From: JBEVJK01 sp040510195
GTDB lineage: Bacteria > Pseudomonadota > Alphaproteobacteria > Rhizobiales > Rhizobiaceae
DNA length: 64,000 nucleotides
Reading direction: 5' to 3'
NCBI GenBank assembly: GCA_040510195.1
Contig: JBEVJK010000081.1
Coordinates: 1 to 64,000 of the forward strand
Shown: positions 40,269 to 48,453 of the stretch, piece after piece
Layout: the number at the start of each line of letters is the position of its first letter
Position numbering within the stretch: the first letter of the stretch is position 1
Position numbers and translations under genes: made by a program
Notes under the pieces: generated by a model
Databases searched by the model: none
What the model was told of the DNA's origin: nothing
What the model saw: only the letters and a program-made list of their open reading frames with translations

Positions 40269-41537
40269 ATGTTTTCCTCGACCCCGCGCCGGCCGGCCGG
40301 CCAGCGCAGGCTGGCCGTCGCCCTCCTCTTTCTCGCCGTCAGCCTGTGGGCTGCCGCGCCGGGGGCGGCCGTCCCCTACCGCCTGGGCATCATGGACAAA
40401 CTCAGGGTCAGGGTCGTGGAATGGCAGACCGCCGAGGGCAGCTTCCGTAGCTGGGACGCCATCAACGGCGACTACAAGGTCGGCCAGTCGGGCACGCTCC
40501 TGCTGCCTTTCGTCGGCGAAATGCCGGCGATCGGCAAGACGACGTCCGAGATTGCCGCTGCCATCAGCGAGGCGCTGCAGCAGAAATTCGGGCTGATCGA
40601 CCGGCCGGACGCCTCGGTCGAGGTCGTGCAGTTCCGTCCGATCTTCGTCGCCGGCGACGTGCGCGCGCCGGGGTCGTTCGAATACGGGCCCGATCTGACC
40701 GTTCTCAAGGCGGTCAGCCTGGCCGGAGGAATGCGACGGGCGATCGACGAATACGAGAGCGCCGAACGCAACTACATCAGCGCCGAAGGCAACTGGGCCG
40801 TCGCCGTCGCGGAACGCAACCGGCTCTATGCGAGGCGGGCGCGACTGACGGCCGAGGCCGAGGGCCGCACCGACGCCGCACTGCCGCAAGAGCTCGCCGA
40901 CGTCGAGGAGGCCGACGCCATGATGGCCGACGAACAGTCGGTGATGACGGCGCGCGACAAGCGCATGAGGCTGCAGCTCCAGCAGATCGAGGACCTGAAA
41001 ACGCTGCTCAGGAACGAGATCGCCTCGCTGGAGAAGAAATCGGCCACGCAGACGCGACAGGTGGAGCTCGCCCGCGAGGAGCTGCAAGGCATCGGCAAGC
41101 TGGCCGATCGCGGGCTCGTCGTGAATTCCCGCGTGCTTTCGATCGAGCAGCGGATCGCCGACATAGAGGGCAAGGTGCTGGATCTCGACACGGCGGCGCT
41201 GCGGGCCAAGCAGGACATCAACAAGGCGTCGCAGGACGCCACCAACCTCGCCAACGACCGCAGCCGCGAGATCGCCGAGGCGCGCCAGCAGGCCGAGAAG
41301 GACATCGTGGAGCTGTCGCTGAAGATCGACACCTATCGCTCGCTGATGGCCGAGGCCCTGGCGAAGGCGCCCGACATCGCCGCGCACGCGGCCGACGGAA
41401 GCGCGCCCGCCGTAACCTACTCCATCGTCCGCGGCGGCGGCAGCGACACCCAGGAGATTCCGGCCGACGAGAACACGCCGATCCTGCCGGGCGACGTCGT
41501 CAAGGTGACGCTGCCTCTGATGCCGTCCACCAACTGA
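40269..41537 (+). CDS. exoF: Polysaccharide export/biosynthesis protein ExoF
   Basis: 422 aa, matching the S. meliloti size. Signal peptide (residues ~1-30, ending PGAAVP), an export-type domain YRLGIMDKLRVRVVEW, VEVVQFRPIFVAGDVRAPGS and YGPDLTVLKAVSLAGGM (SLBB-like), then a long coiled coil, and a C-terminal ILPGDVVKVTLP. The start at 40269 is favoured by AAAGGA 8 nt upstream; ATG 40239 (432 aa) is possible. Needed in Sinorhizobium with ExoY for the first sugar step and export. Confidence 0.92.
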   Translation: MFSSTPRRPAGQRRLAVALLFLAVSLWAAAPGAAVPYRLGIMDKLRVRVVEWQTAEGSFRSWDAINGDYKVGQSGTLLLPFVGEMPAIGKTTSEIAAAISEALQQKFGLIDRPDASVEVVQFRPIFVAGDVRAPGSFEYGPDLTVLKAVSLAGGMRRAIDEYESAERNYISAEGNWAVAVAERNRLYARRARLTAEAEGRTDAALPQELADVEEADAMMADEQSVMTARDKRMRLQLQQIEDLKTLLRNEIASLEKKSATQTRQVELAREELQGIGKLADRGLVVNSRVLSIEQRIADIEGKVLDLDTAALRAKQDINKASQDATNLANDRSREIAEARQQAEKDIVELSLKIDTYRSLMAEALAKAPDIAAHAADGSAPAVTYSIVRGGGSDTQEIPADENTPILPGDVVKVTLPLMPSTN

Positions 41538-41552
41538 CGGCGGGCGGCATGG

Positions 41553-41578
41553 GCGAGGCCGATTTTGGCGGCCGTCGC
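41553..41578 (+). terminator. Weak terminator-like hairpin after exoF
   Basis: GCGAGGCCG (41553-41561) can pair with CGGCCGTCGC (41569-41578) with one bulge; GCGTTTTGG follows. Imperfect stem and short T-run, 15 bp after the exoF stop. Confidence 0.3.
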
Positions 41579-41828
41579 TAGCGTTTTGGCATGCTCGGCA
41601 AGTGCACGTACATTCGAGTTCTCCTAATATGCTACCTGTGATTTGACCGGGTAGAAAACCGGGCATCCGCAAGAGCAGAAAAGCAAAGCAGACGCAGAAA
41701 CGTTCGACGCCGCCACTTGGCCCGGCCGGCGCATGACTTCGTGCGCCGTCGGCGCATGACGGCGGGCAGGGTTCGCGGCCGCCCCGAGCGAAGCAGGGCG
41801 GCAACACGAGGAATTTCAGGAGACACGC

Positions 41829-42419
41829 ATGTCAGACGCCTATCTTTCCTTTGGCGATGCGGACATCGTCGACGGCCGACCGATCTGGCTGAGAAGCGAG
41901 ACGCTGAGAGCGGCGCTGCTCGCCGAGCTCGCCACCACCCGCGGGCCGATTATCGAGCTCGGCGCGGGCGCCGGCAACCTGGCGCAGGCGCTGGCGAATC
42001 ACGGCATCGCCGAGCCCGACCTGGTGCTCATCGAGGCCGACCGCAACATGGCACGGCTGCTCCGGCGCCGCTTCCCGGAGGCTTCGGTGTTCAACCGGGA
42101 CGCCACCTGCCTGGCGGTGCTGGACTTCTACATGAAGCCCGACGCGGGAGCGATCGTCAGCAGCCTGCCGTTTGCCAGCATGCCACTGGCAAAGACGCTG
42201 ACCATCCTCAACGCGGCCTTCCTGTGCGCGCGACCGACCGCGCCGTTCTACCAGTTGTCGGCCACGCTGAGCTCGCCGATCCCGGACGCCGCGTTGACGC
42301 GCCTCGACCTGACGGCGGAGCGCATCCACCCGGTGTCGACGCGGCGCTTGCAGCCCTCCCTGTTCAAGATCCAGCGTCGCGACGCCAGCGCCCTCAGCGC
42401 GTCGCCGGTCCTGCCATGA
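41829..42419 (+). CDS. SAM-dependent methyltransferase, phospholipid/rRNA-dimethylase-like
   Basis: 196 aa. Motif I is GPIIELGAGAGNLAQALA (residues ~38-55), then LVLIEADRNMARLLRRRFPE with the acidic residue that binds SAM ribose, and AIVSSLPFASMP near residue 105, reminiscent of the PmtA/KsgA-like group where (N/S)xP(F/Y) is the catalytic motif; here it is SSLPFA. The best guess is a phospholipid N-methyltransferase-like enzyme. ATG 41829 follows TCAGGAGACACGC. The stop overlaps the next gene (ATGA). Confidence 0.8.
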   Translation: MSDAYLSFGDADIVDGRPIWLRSETLRAALLAELATTRGPIIELGAGAGNLAQALANHGIAEPDLVLIEADRNMARLLRRRFPEASVFNRDATCLAVLDFYMKPDAGAIVSSLPFASMPLAKTLTILNAAFLCARPTAPFYQLSATLSSPIPDAALTRLDLTAERIHPVSTRRLQPSLFKIQRRDASALSASPVLP

Positions 42420-43213
42420 AGGCCGGGGGCCGGGTCGTCGTGGTCTCCGACACGACGACGCCAGTCGGCGCCGCCATCGCCCTCGCCTTCGCCCAGGCCG
42501 GCGAGCGGGTCGTCGCCTGCGGGCCTGCTCCGGCGATCGACGAGGATCTGTCCGACAGTGCGGGCAGCGCCGGTCTGGCGCTCGGCTATCGGCGGCTCGA
42601 CGCGTCGGATTTCAAGCAGGCCCAGCAGGATCTTCGGCGGATCCGCGAGATGTGGGGGCGGATCGACATCCTGATCTGCTGCCACCAGGAACCCCGGGAA
42701 GACGGGGACGGCGAAGCTCTTCCGGCAGACGACGGCATGGGCTGGCTGAGGCTCACGCATGCGGTGCTGCCGGCGATGGAAGCCGCCGGACGCGGCAGGA
42801 TCGTGATCGTCTCCGGGCGTGACGCCGCGAACCGCGACCAGGAGGAGAGCTCGGCGGGCGCCGGCGCGACGCTCGCCGAGATGATCGCCATGCTGGCGCA
42901 GGCCACCCGGCGGCACAATGTGGACGTGTCACTGGTCGAGCATCGCGCAACGCTGCACAACGAAGCCGAGCCGGACGAAGGGAGCGGCGAGCCGGTCGAT
43001 CCGATCCAGAGCATGCTGTTCAGGCTGACCGGGGTTGCCCGCTGTCCGCATGCGCTGGCTTCGGTGGTCGTCGGGCTATCCCGCGTCGAGCGGCCGCACG
43101 GCCGCTACCGGGCGACGGAGATCGCCAACGCGCTGGTGGCGCTGGTGCCGCAAGACGAGTGGAGCCGCAACCCCGGCGAGGGGGGCGGCAAGCGGGCGGA
43201 CAGCCTCCGCTAG
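42416..43213 (+). CDS. Degenerate short-chain dehydrogenase-like protein
   Basis: 265 aa with an SDR-type Rossmann fold: VVVVSDTTTPVGAAIALAFA replaces the usual TGxxxGxG, RIDILICCHQEP stands in the NNAG position, and GRGRIVIVSGRDA matches the central strand and Ser. The catalytic YxxxK is missing: the region reads SAGAGATLAEMIAMLAQATR. It may be a non-catalytic partner or have changed function. ATGA coupling to the methyltransferase suggests they work together. Both this stop and that of the convergent AraC gene lie in one hairpin. Confidence 0.72.
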   Translation: MKAGGRVVVVSDTTTPVGAAIALAFAQAGERVVACGPAPAIDEDLSDSAGSAGLALGYRRLDASDFKQAQQDLRRIREMWGRIDILICCHQEPREDGDGEALPADDGMGWLRLTHAVLPAMEAAGRGRIVIVSGRDAANRDQEESSAGAGATLAEMIAMLAQATRRHNVDVSLVEHRATLHNEAEPDEGSGEPVDPIQSMLFRLTGVARCPHALASVVVGLSRVERPHGRYRATEIANALVALVPQDEWSRNPGEGGGKRADSLR

Positions 43214-43227
43214 ACCAAGTCTAGCGG
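43207..43227. terminator. Bidirectional hairpin containing both stop codons
   Basis: CCGCTAGAC (43207-43215) and GTCTAGCGG (43219-43227) are perfect 9-bp arms with a CAA loop. The SDR TAG (43211-43213) and the AraC TAG (43223-43221, minus strand) sit in the two arms. No U-run on either side. It probably protects or ends both convergent transcripts. Confidence 0.5.
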
Positions 43228-44240
43228 GTCGCCGCGCGGCGGGATTGCGCTTCGCCGACACGGCTGCGGTAGAGGCTCGGCGTCGTGCCGGTCCATCTCT
43301 TGAAGGCGCGAAAGAACGAGTTCGGGTCGGAGAAGCCGAGCAGGAAAGCCAGCTCGACGAAATTCACGGAGCCGCGTGCCAGATGCGCTTCGGCGGCCTC
43401 GCGCCGCACCTGGTCGACCAGCAGGTTGAAGCGGATGCCGTTGTCGGAGAGCCTTCGCTGCAGCGTGCGGGCGCTCATCCGCATCGCTGCCGCGACGGCG
43501 GCGATGGTGGGCTCCCGCTGGCTCATCGTGCGGTCGACGACCTCGCGGACGCGCTCGGCCAGGCAGCGATCGCCGGTTTGCGCCAACGCCATCTCAGCCT
43601 GCCGTTCCATCACGGGCATCAGGTCCGCGTTGGCGCTGACCAGATTGTGCGAGGCATCGCGGCGGGCGAAGGTGATGCAATCTTCGCCGGCCGCAAATTC
43701 GACGCGGCAGCGAAACGCCTCGTCATAGCGCTCCCACCAGGGTGGGCGCTGAGCGCTGATCATGACGCGCAAGGGCTCGATGCGCTCCTGGGTGAACTTG
43801 TCGGCGAATGACAGCATCGACATCAGCTGCATGTCGAGCTTCATCCGGTTGTAGGGGCGCCCCGCGATCAGCGGCGTGTAGCACAAGGTGATCGTTCCAT
43901 CCTTTTCCGTCACGGTGCAGGGATCGCCCCACACCAGGGCGTTGAAGCGAGCAATCTGGCGAGACGCGGCGGCCAGGTCCCGACACATCATCATCGTCAA
44001 CCCCACCAGGCTGAACCGCTCGCTCTTGAGGCTGGCTCCCAGCTTCAGGCCGAAGGCGGGATCGGACGAAAAAGGCAGGGCACGCATGACGAAGGTGTCC
44101 GCCTGTGCCCTGGTGACGCCCGTCTCGAGGTCCTCGACGGTGACGCCCACCGAGCGGGCGATGCCGGCGGTGTCAATGCCGGCCGCATCCAGCACATCGA
44201 TCATGTTGCGCGGCAGGGGTGCGGTGGGTTCGATCTTCAC
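43221..44240 (-). CDS. AraC-family transcriptional regulator (OruR/arabinose-binding-domain type)
   Basis: 339 aa from a GTG at 44240 (MKIEPTAPLPRNMIDVLDAA); a TTG at 44282 would give 353. An N-terminal ~200-residue ligand domain (FGLKLGASLKSERFSLVGLT) is followed by a C-terminal double helix-turn-helix: TIAAVAAAMRMSARTLQRRL and FVELAFLLGFSDPNSFFRAF. Similar to OruR-like regulators of amino acid or fatty acid use. It is divergent from the cytochrome c gene, with 232 bp of AT-richer DNA between, and so likely controls that gene. Confidence 0.85.
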   Translation of the reverse strand: MKIEPTAPLPRNMIDVLDAAGIDTAGIARSVGVTVEDLETGVTRAQADTFVMRALPFSSDPAFGLKLGASLKSERFSLVGLTMMMCRDLAAASRQIARFNALVWGDPCTVTEKDGTITLCYTPLIAGRPYNRMKLDMQLMSMLSFADKFTQERIEPLRVMISAQRPPWWERYDEAFRCRVEFAAGEDCITFARRDASHNLVSANADLMPVMERQAEMALAQTGDRCLAERVREVVDRTMSQREPTIAAVAAAMRMSARTLQRRLSDNGIRFNLLVDQVRREAAEAHLARGSVNFVELAFLLGFSDPNSFFRAFKRWTGTTPSLYRSRVGEAQSRRAATR

Positions 44241-44472
44241 GGAGTCTGGCAGCCTTAGCAAGTAAATTGGCGCCGGGCGCAAGTGCCAACCTTACGAGCC
44301 GAGCGTAACTTGCCGCTGTCGACGCAGCAAGCAAGGGCGTGGCGGGGAGGCCGGTTTTCAACCGCTATAGTTTATAAGTTCTCTTCAGAAAAATCGGCGA
44401 TACTGCAGAGGCTGGATTCCTTATCGTCAATATCATTTAGGCATTTGAGCAACCAAAGAAAGTCATTTCGCC

Positions 44473-44973
44473 ATGACGCAGCGACGTTTATCGGGACAAT
44501 TCTACGCGATCGTTGCCGTCTTGCTTTCCTTGTGCGCAGCGACGTCCGTCCGCGCCCAGGATTCGACTGTTTCGGCCGTGCGGGGGCTCAGGCTTTCCAT
44601 CGTCGGCGGATGCCACGACTGTCACACCGAGGGCTTCACGCTGGCCGAGGGCGTCGTCGACCCGGCCAAATCGCTCAAGGGCAGCGGGCTCGGGTTTCAG
44701 GGTCCCTGGGGGACCACCTATGCCGCCAATCTGCGGCTCACGGCGGCCGGCATGTCGGAGGACGAGTTCGTGACCTTCGCCAAATCCTTCAAGGCCCGCC
44801 CGCCGATGCCGTGGTTCAACATGCGGCCGATGGAGGATGCCGAGCTCCGCTCGCTCTACCGGTACATCGTCTCGCTCGGCGATCCGGGCGACCCCGTGCC
44901 GGCCTATGTCGAGTCCGGGAAGAGTCCCGCCACCCCGTTCATCGTCCTGGCGCCGCCGCGTCTGCCGGAATGA
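44473..44973 (+). CDS. Periplasmic c-type cytochrome
   Basis: 166 aa. Signal peptide residues ~1-28 (AIVAVLLSLCAATSVRA/QD). Haem-binding CHDCH at residues 47-51; Met in PPMPWFNMRPM is a likely axial ligand; GPWGTTYAANLRLTAAGMSE resembles the cytochrome c subunits of membrane dehydrogenases. No dehydrogenase gene is adjacent, so its electron partner is elsewhere. Divergent from the AraC regulator. Confidence 0.8.
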   Translation: MTQRRLSGQFYAIVAVLLSLCAATSVRAQDSTVSAVRGLRLSIVGGCHDCHTEGFTLAEGVVDPAKSLKGSGLGFQGPWGTTYAANLRLTAAGMSEDEFVTFAKSFKARPPMPWFNMRPMEDAELRSLYRYIVSLGDPGDPVPAYVESGKSPATPFIVLAPPRLPE

Positions 44974-45076
44974 GCCGACCCTCCCCGGCTAAGGGAAGGA
45001 TGTTCTTAAGACACGCCTTGGTAGGTTGCCTGCGTTCGCTGCGGCGCAAGAAAGCAGCGGTGGACGGACGACGACG

Positions 45077-46183
45077 ATGAGTGAAGTCAGACCGCTAGAA
45101 GACGACGACATCCCGGCTGTCGCGACGATGTTTCAACGCATCTTCCGGCATTCCGGACGTGCGTCGCCGTCGCTCGAGGCCTATTTGCGGTCGCTCTTCC
45201 TCGACCGCCGGCGGCCGCATCCGGAGATCCGCAGCCGGGTCCATGTCGCCGAGAGCGGCGCGATCTCGGGCTTCATCGGGGCGTTCGGCCTGTCGCTGTC
45301 GTTCGAAGGCCGGCCGCTGAAAGCCGCCGTATGCGGCAGCCTCATGGTGGAAGGCCACCGCGATGACCCGTTTGCCGGGGCAAGGCTGCTGAGGGCGTTC
45401 CTCGCCGGGCAACAGGACATCTCCATCACGGAAACCGCCAACGACGTCGCCACGGCGATGTGGCGCAAGGCCAACGGCATGCTGTTGCCAGACTACAGCC
45501 TGGAGTGGCTGCGCATCCTGCGGCCGGCGGCCTTCGCGCTCGAGCTTGCCGGCGAGTCGGTGCCGCCGGTGCGTTGGCTGAAGCCGGCGGCCTGGCCGGT
45601 CGACGCCCTGCTGGGGCGGATTGGCGCGCGCCATGTCGGGTCCTATCTCAGCGGCGCGGTGCCATCCAGGGTGCTGCTGAGCAGCGAACCTGCAGACGAC
45701 ACCGAGACGGTCGAGCTTCTTCAACGCCTGACAAGCCCGTTCGCCGTCCGGCCCGAGTGGACGGCCGGCCAGCTCGACCGCATGGTCGCCGAGGCGCGCG
45801 ACAAGCCGCTCTACGGAACGATGGTGCGGCGCGTCGTGCGCCGGCCTGGCGGCCGGCGGGCGGGACTTTTCCTCTACCATGGCGATGCCGGGCGCATCGG
45901 GCGCGTGCTGCAGGTGCTTGCCGAGCCGGGCCAGATCGGGGCGGTGGTCGACAGCATGCTTGCATGCGCGCAGGAGCAGGGCCTCGTGGCGCTGCGCGGA
46001 CGCTGCCAGCCGGCACTGCTTCCCGAGCTGATCGAGCGGCGGTTCCTCTTCTCGCACGCCGCCGCCACCATCGTGCATGCCCGCGAGGCGGCGCTGATCG
46101 AGCCGTTCCGGGCCGGCCGCGCCTTCTTCAACGGCTTTGCGGGCGAGTCTTGGACGCGTCTGATCGGGGGCCGTTTTGCCTGA
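45077..46183 (+). CDS. GNAT-fold acyltransferase, first gene of the AsnB-ACP cassette
   Basis: 368 aa. The N-terminal part (VRPLEDDDIPAVATMFQRIF, then RVHVAESGAISGFIGAFGLS and VCGSLMVEGHRDDPFAGARL) has the strand-helix pattern of GNAT proteins; the C-terminal half may be a second, degenerate GNAT domain. Likely transfers an acyl group to an amine, perhaps from the ACP encoded downstream (inference). ATG 45077 is chosen over 45026 because the conserved region starts here. It is 15 bp upstream of asnB, in an apparent operon of five. Confidence 0.72.
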   Translation: MSEVRPLEDDDIPAVATMFQRIFRHSGRASPSLEAYLRSLFLDRRRPHPEIRSRVHVAESGAISGFIGAFGLSLSFEGRPLKAAVCGSLMVEGHRDDPFAGARLLRAFLAGQQDISITETANDVATAMWRKANGMLLPDYSLEWLRILRPAAFALELAGESVPPVRWLKPAAWPVDALLGRIGARHVGSYLSGAVPSRVLLSSEPADDTETVELLQRLTSPFAVRPEWTAGQLDRMVAEARDKPLYGTMVRRVVRRPGGRRAGLFLYHGDAGRIGRVLQVLAEPGQIGAVVDSMLACAQEQGLVALRGRCQPALLPELIERRFLFSHAAATIVHAREAALIEPFRAGRAFFNGFAGESWTRLIGGRFA

Positions 46184-46198
46184 GACGGGAGCACGGCC

Positions 46199-48178
46199 AT
46201 GTGCGGGATAGGCGGCTTTGTCGGGCCGGGTCCGGGGCCGGAGACCGCGGCGTCCCTGCTCGAGCGCATGGCCGATGCGTTGCGGCATCGCGGGCCGGAC
46301 GAGGGCGGCGTCGTCGCCGGCGTCGGATATGGGCTCTGCCATCGGCGCCTGTCGGTCATCGATATAGCCGAGGGGCAGCAGCCAATGGAGGCGGCCGGCG
46401 AGGCGGGCCTGACGATCAGCTACAATGGCGAGATCTTCAACTACGTCGAGTTGCGGCAGTTGCTGATCGAGCGCGGCCATCATTTCCGGACGGCCAGCGA
46501 CACCGAGGTCGTCCTCGAGCTCTATCGGGCGTTCGGCGCCGACTGCGTGACGCGGCTGAACGGCGACTTCGCCTTCGCGCTGTGGGACGGCCGGGAGCGG
46601 CGCATGCTGCTGGCTCGCGACCGAGTCGGCGTGCGGCCGCTGTTCCACATGCGCCAGGGCGCCACCGTCTACTTCGCCTCGGAGGTCGCGGCGCTGCTCC
46701 AGGTGCCGGGCTTTCATGCCGAGCTCGACCCCGTAGCGCTCGACCAAATCTTCACCTTCTGGGCGCCGCTCAGCCCGCGCACGGCGTTCAGGAACGTGTC
46801 CGAGCTGCCGCCCGGACACCTGATGCTGATCGAGGCCGGAAAGGTCGAGATCCGCCCGTACTGGCAGCTGCGCTTTCCCGAGGACCCGCGCGACGGCGAG
46901 CGGCGAGCGGCGGCCGACATCGCGGAAGAGCTTTCCAGCCTGCTCACAGATGCCACGCGGATCCGTCTGCGCGCCGACGTCGAGGTCGGCTCCTACCTTT
47001 CGGGCGGCGTCGACTCCTCGATCGTCTCGTCGCTCGCGGCGCGGCTGGCGCCCGGCCGGCTGAGGACGTATTCGGTGACGTTCGACGATCCCGCCTACGA
47101 CGAAAGCGGCCCGCAGGAGGCGATGGCCGCGGCCCTCGGCACGCGGCACCGATCGGTGCGCTGCGGCGCGGCGGAAATCGCGCCGCTGTTTTCCACGGTG
47201 GTCCGGCATGCCGAGCAGCCGATCCTGCGCACCGCGCCCGCGCCGCTCTACAGGCTGGCCGGCCTGGTGCGGGAGGACGGCATCAAGGTGGTGCTTTCCG
47301 GGGAAGGCGCCGACGAGGTGTTTGCCGGCTACGATCTTTTCAAGGAAGCGGCCATCCGGCGCTTTGCGGCGCGCCAGCCGACTTCGCGGCTGCGCCCGCT
47401 GCTCTTCCGGCGGCTCTATCCTTACCTGGCAGGGCTCAGCCGGCAGACGCCCGAAGCGCTGGCTGCCTTCTTCGGCACCCAGCTCGACCGGGAGAGCGAT
47501 CCACTCTTCTCGCATCGGCCGCGGATGCGAAGCACCGGCGGGGCCAAGCTGTTCTTCTCGGCGGAGCTCAAGGACATGCTGGCCGGAAGCGATGCCGGCG
47601 CGGCGCTGGTGGCCCAGTTGCCGGAGGCGTTCGGCCGCTGGCACCCCCTGCACCAAGCACAATACATCGAAGCGACGACCCTGCTGCCGGGCTACATCCT
47701 CTCCAGCCAGGGCGACCGCATGGCGATGGCACACGGCGTCGAGACGCGGTTTCCGTTCCTCGACCACCGGGTGATCGAGTTCGCGGCGCGCATCCCACCG
47801 GCGCTCAAGCTGCGGGGCCTGCGCGAGAAGCACATCCTCAGGGAGGCGTTCGCGCCGGCGCTGCCGCCGTCCATCGTCGGACGCACCAAGCAGCCATACC
47901 GGGCTCCAGAGAGCCGCTCCTTCGCGGGTCACGAGCGCGTTGCCGAGATCGACAACGCGATGAGCGGAGCAGCGATCCGGAACGCCGGCCTCTTCGATGC
48001 GCAGAAGACAGCACGGCTCGCCGACAAGGCGCGCCGGTCCGGTCTCGACAGCTTCCGAGACAATGCCGCCTATGTGGGCATCCTCTCTACCCAGCTCTGG
48101 TCCCGGCACTTCGCCGGCGTCGAAGCCGGCCGGCCAGAGCGCACCGACCATTCCTCGCCACGGAGCCTTGCTTCATGA
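46199..48178 (+). CDS. Asparagine synthase-type glutamine amidotransferase (AsnB family)
   Basis: 659 aa. Class II glutaminase domain with nucleophile Cys2 (MCGIGGFVG), LRHRGPDEGG, ISYNGEIFNYVELR and ALWDGRERRMLLARDRVGVR. The synthetase domain starts with the PP-loop YLSGGVDSSIVSSL near residue 265, then VVLSGEGADEVFAGY near 365. All expected motifs are intact, so it should transfer glutamine nitrogen to an adenylated carboxylate. Being in a cassette with ACP, AMP ligase and NadE homologue argues for a special substrate rather than asparagine. The stop overlaps the ACP start (ATGA). I leave the symbol blank for that reason. Confidence 0.9.
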   Translation: MCGIGGFVGPGPGPETAASLLERMADALRHRGPDEGGVVAGVGYGLCHRRLSVIDIAEGQQPMEAAGEAGLTISYNGEIFNYVELRQLLIERGHHFRTASDTEVVLELYRAFGADCVTRLNGDFAFALWDGRERRMLLARDRVGVRPLFHMRQGATVYFASEVAALLQVPGFHAELDPVALDQIFTFWAPLSPRTAFRNVSELPPGHLMLIEAGKVEIRPYWQLRFPEDPRDGERRAAADIAEELSSLLTDATRIRLRADVEVGSYLSGGVDSSIVSSLAARLAPGRLRTYSVTFDDPAYDESGPQEAMAAALGTRHRSVRCGAAEIAPLFSTVVRHAEQPILRTAPAPLYRLAGLVREDGIKVVLSGEGADEVFAGYDLFKEAAIRRFAARQPTSRLRPLLFRRLYPYLAGLSRQTPEALAAFFGTQLDRESDPLFSHRPRMRSTGGAKLFFSAELKDMLAGSDAGAALVAQLPEAFGRWHPLHQAQYIEATTLLPGYILSSQGDRMAMAHGVETRFPFLDHRVIEFAARIPPALKLRGLREKHILREAFAPALPPSIVGRTKQPYRAPESRSFAGHERVAEIDNAMSGAAIRNAGLFDAQKTARLADKARRSGLDSFRDNAAYVGILSTQLWSRHFAGVEAGRPERTDHSSPRSLAS

Positions 48179-48444
48179 CAGACACGACATCCAGGATCCG
48201 GGCCTTCATCGTCGAAAACTTCCTGTTCGGCGACGATGGGGCGCTGGTGGACGACCAGGCCTCGCTGATCGACGCCGACCTCGTGAATTCCACCGGCATC
48301 CTCGAACTGGTCTCCTTTATCGAAGCCGAGTTCGGCCTGTCCATCGCCGATCCGGAGATCGTGCCCGAGAACCTCGATTCGGTGGCGAGGCTCGCCGCCT
48401 TCGTCGAGCGCAAGGTCGCCGCCACGGCGGCGGCCGACGCGTGA
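48175..48444 (+). CDS. Acyl carrier protein
   Basis: 89-aa acidic four-helix protein. Ser39 in DADLVNSTGILELVSFIEAE is the likely phosphopantetheine site; the common DSL is NST, still with Ser at the right place. Helix II/III continue EFGLSIADPEIVPENLDSVA. It is distinct from fatty-acid AcpP in sequence. ATGA overlap with the amidotransferase and 9 bp before the ligase imply fixed stoichiometry and a role as carrier for the ligase product. Confidence 0.9.
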   Translation: MTDTTSRIRAFIVENFLFGDDGALVDDQASLIDADLVNSTGILELVSFIEAEFGLSIADPEIVPENLDSVARLAAFVERKVAATAAADA

Positions 48445-48453
48445 GCCATCGCC

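Noticed and set aside
42416..43213. Calling this gene an active 3-oxoacyl-ACP reductase
   Set aside because: The fold pattern is SDR but both the cofactor motif and YxxxK are absent, so an active enzyme name is not justified.
45095..48151. 1018-aa minus-strand open frame
   Set aside because: Antisense to the GNAT and asnB genes; typical GC-driven open frame with no recognisable domain.
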